21,852 nucleotides of DNA from an uncultured Eubacteriales bacterium (GTDB lineage: Bacteria > Bacillota > Clostridia > Oscillospirales > Oscillospiraceae): the NCBI GenBank assembly GCA_900546415.1, contig URCY01000031.1, positions 1-21,852 of the forward strand, given 5' to 3'. Positions 21,778 to 21,852 of this stretch are shown in pieces (the stretch's first letter is position 1; each line of letters starts with the position of its first letter). A program made the translations under genes and the position numbers. A model generated the notes under the pieces. That model searched no databases. It was not told the DNA's origin and saw only the letters and a program-made list of their open reading frames with translations.

Positions 21778-21852
21778 GGAACCTCTGAAGCAATCGCCTG
21801 CGGCGCTCAGCGGGTCTTTTGCCCCAACTGATCGGTTTGAAAATCTTGAAAT
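21778..21852 (+). repeat. MITE-like palindrome, second copy, truncated by the window end
   Basis: The last 75 nt align without gaps to 766-840, with 69 identical bases, starting at the same GGAACCTCTGAA end. The copy begins right after the radical SAM TAG codon and ends at the window edge just before the centre of the palindrome seen in the full copy. Confidence 0.85.

Overview
The window looks like chromosome of a GC-rich Gram-positive member of the Clostridia, most likely a gut Oscillospirales-type bacterium. This is inferred from RecD2, ComF, MreB and CpsB/YwqE-type homologues, SLH-anchored and lipobox surface proteins, strong AGGAGG ribosome binding sites, GTG/TTG starts and a fibro-slime/ricin-like surface protein. 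No rRNA or tRNA is visible, so the taxonomy is an inference.

Layout. Positions 51-743 (minus) hold a PHP-type CpsB/YwqE phosphatase. A 159-nt MITE-like imperfect palindrome (766-924) separates it from a plus-strand housekeeping block: a small membrane protein (974-1288), RecD2 helicase (1336-3546), a ComF-type phosphoribosyltransferase (overlapping RecD2 by 4 nt), an MreB-family protein (4213-5244) and a membrane-anchored polysaccharide-deacetylase-like protein (5266-6900). A hairpin at 6917-6949 probably ends this block. Positions 6950-7480 appear non-coding and contain hairpins and an AT-rich region with repeated short motifs.

A well-formed promoter (7482-7510) and structured leader then start a ~14 kb accessory block, all on the plus strand: a PqqD-like RiPP recognition protein (7623-7907), a lipoprotein translationally coupled to it (7904-8653), a ~2965-residue secreted protein with ricin-like lectin modules, a fibro-slime domain, duplicated WSxWS modules and three C-terminal SLH domains (8727-17624), an 82-residue peptide with four cysteines (17640-17888), a secreted GH20 hexosaminidase-like protein (17925-20612), a strong terminator hairpin (20626-20657) and a radical SAM/SPASM enzyme (20674-21777). 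Right after its stop codon a second copy of the palindromic repeat begins, and the window ends at the centre of that palindrome.

How it may work together. PqqD plus radical SAM/SPASM plus a short Cys-containing peptide is the minimal signature of a ribosomally made, post-translationally modified peptide (RiPP) pathway. Here it brackets cell-surface glycan-binding and glycan-cleaving proteins. I infer either a modified peptide produced with a host- or wall-glycan utilisation/adhesion apparatus, or a peptide that decorates or regulates that surface system. No transporter, leader peptidase or regulator lies in the window, so the pathway is incomplete as seen.
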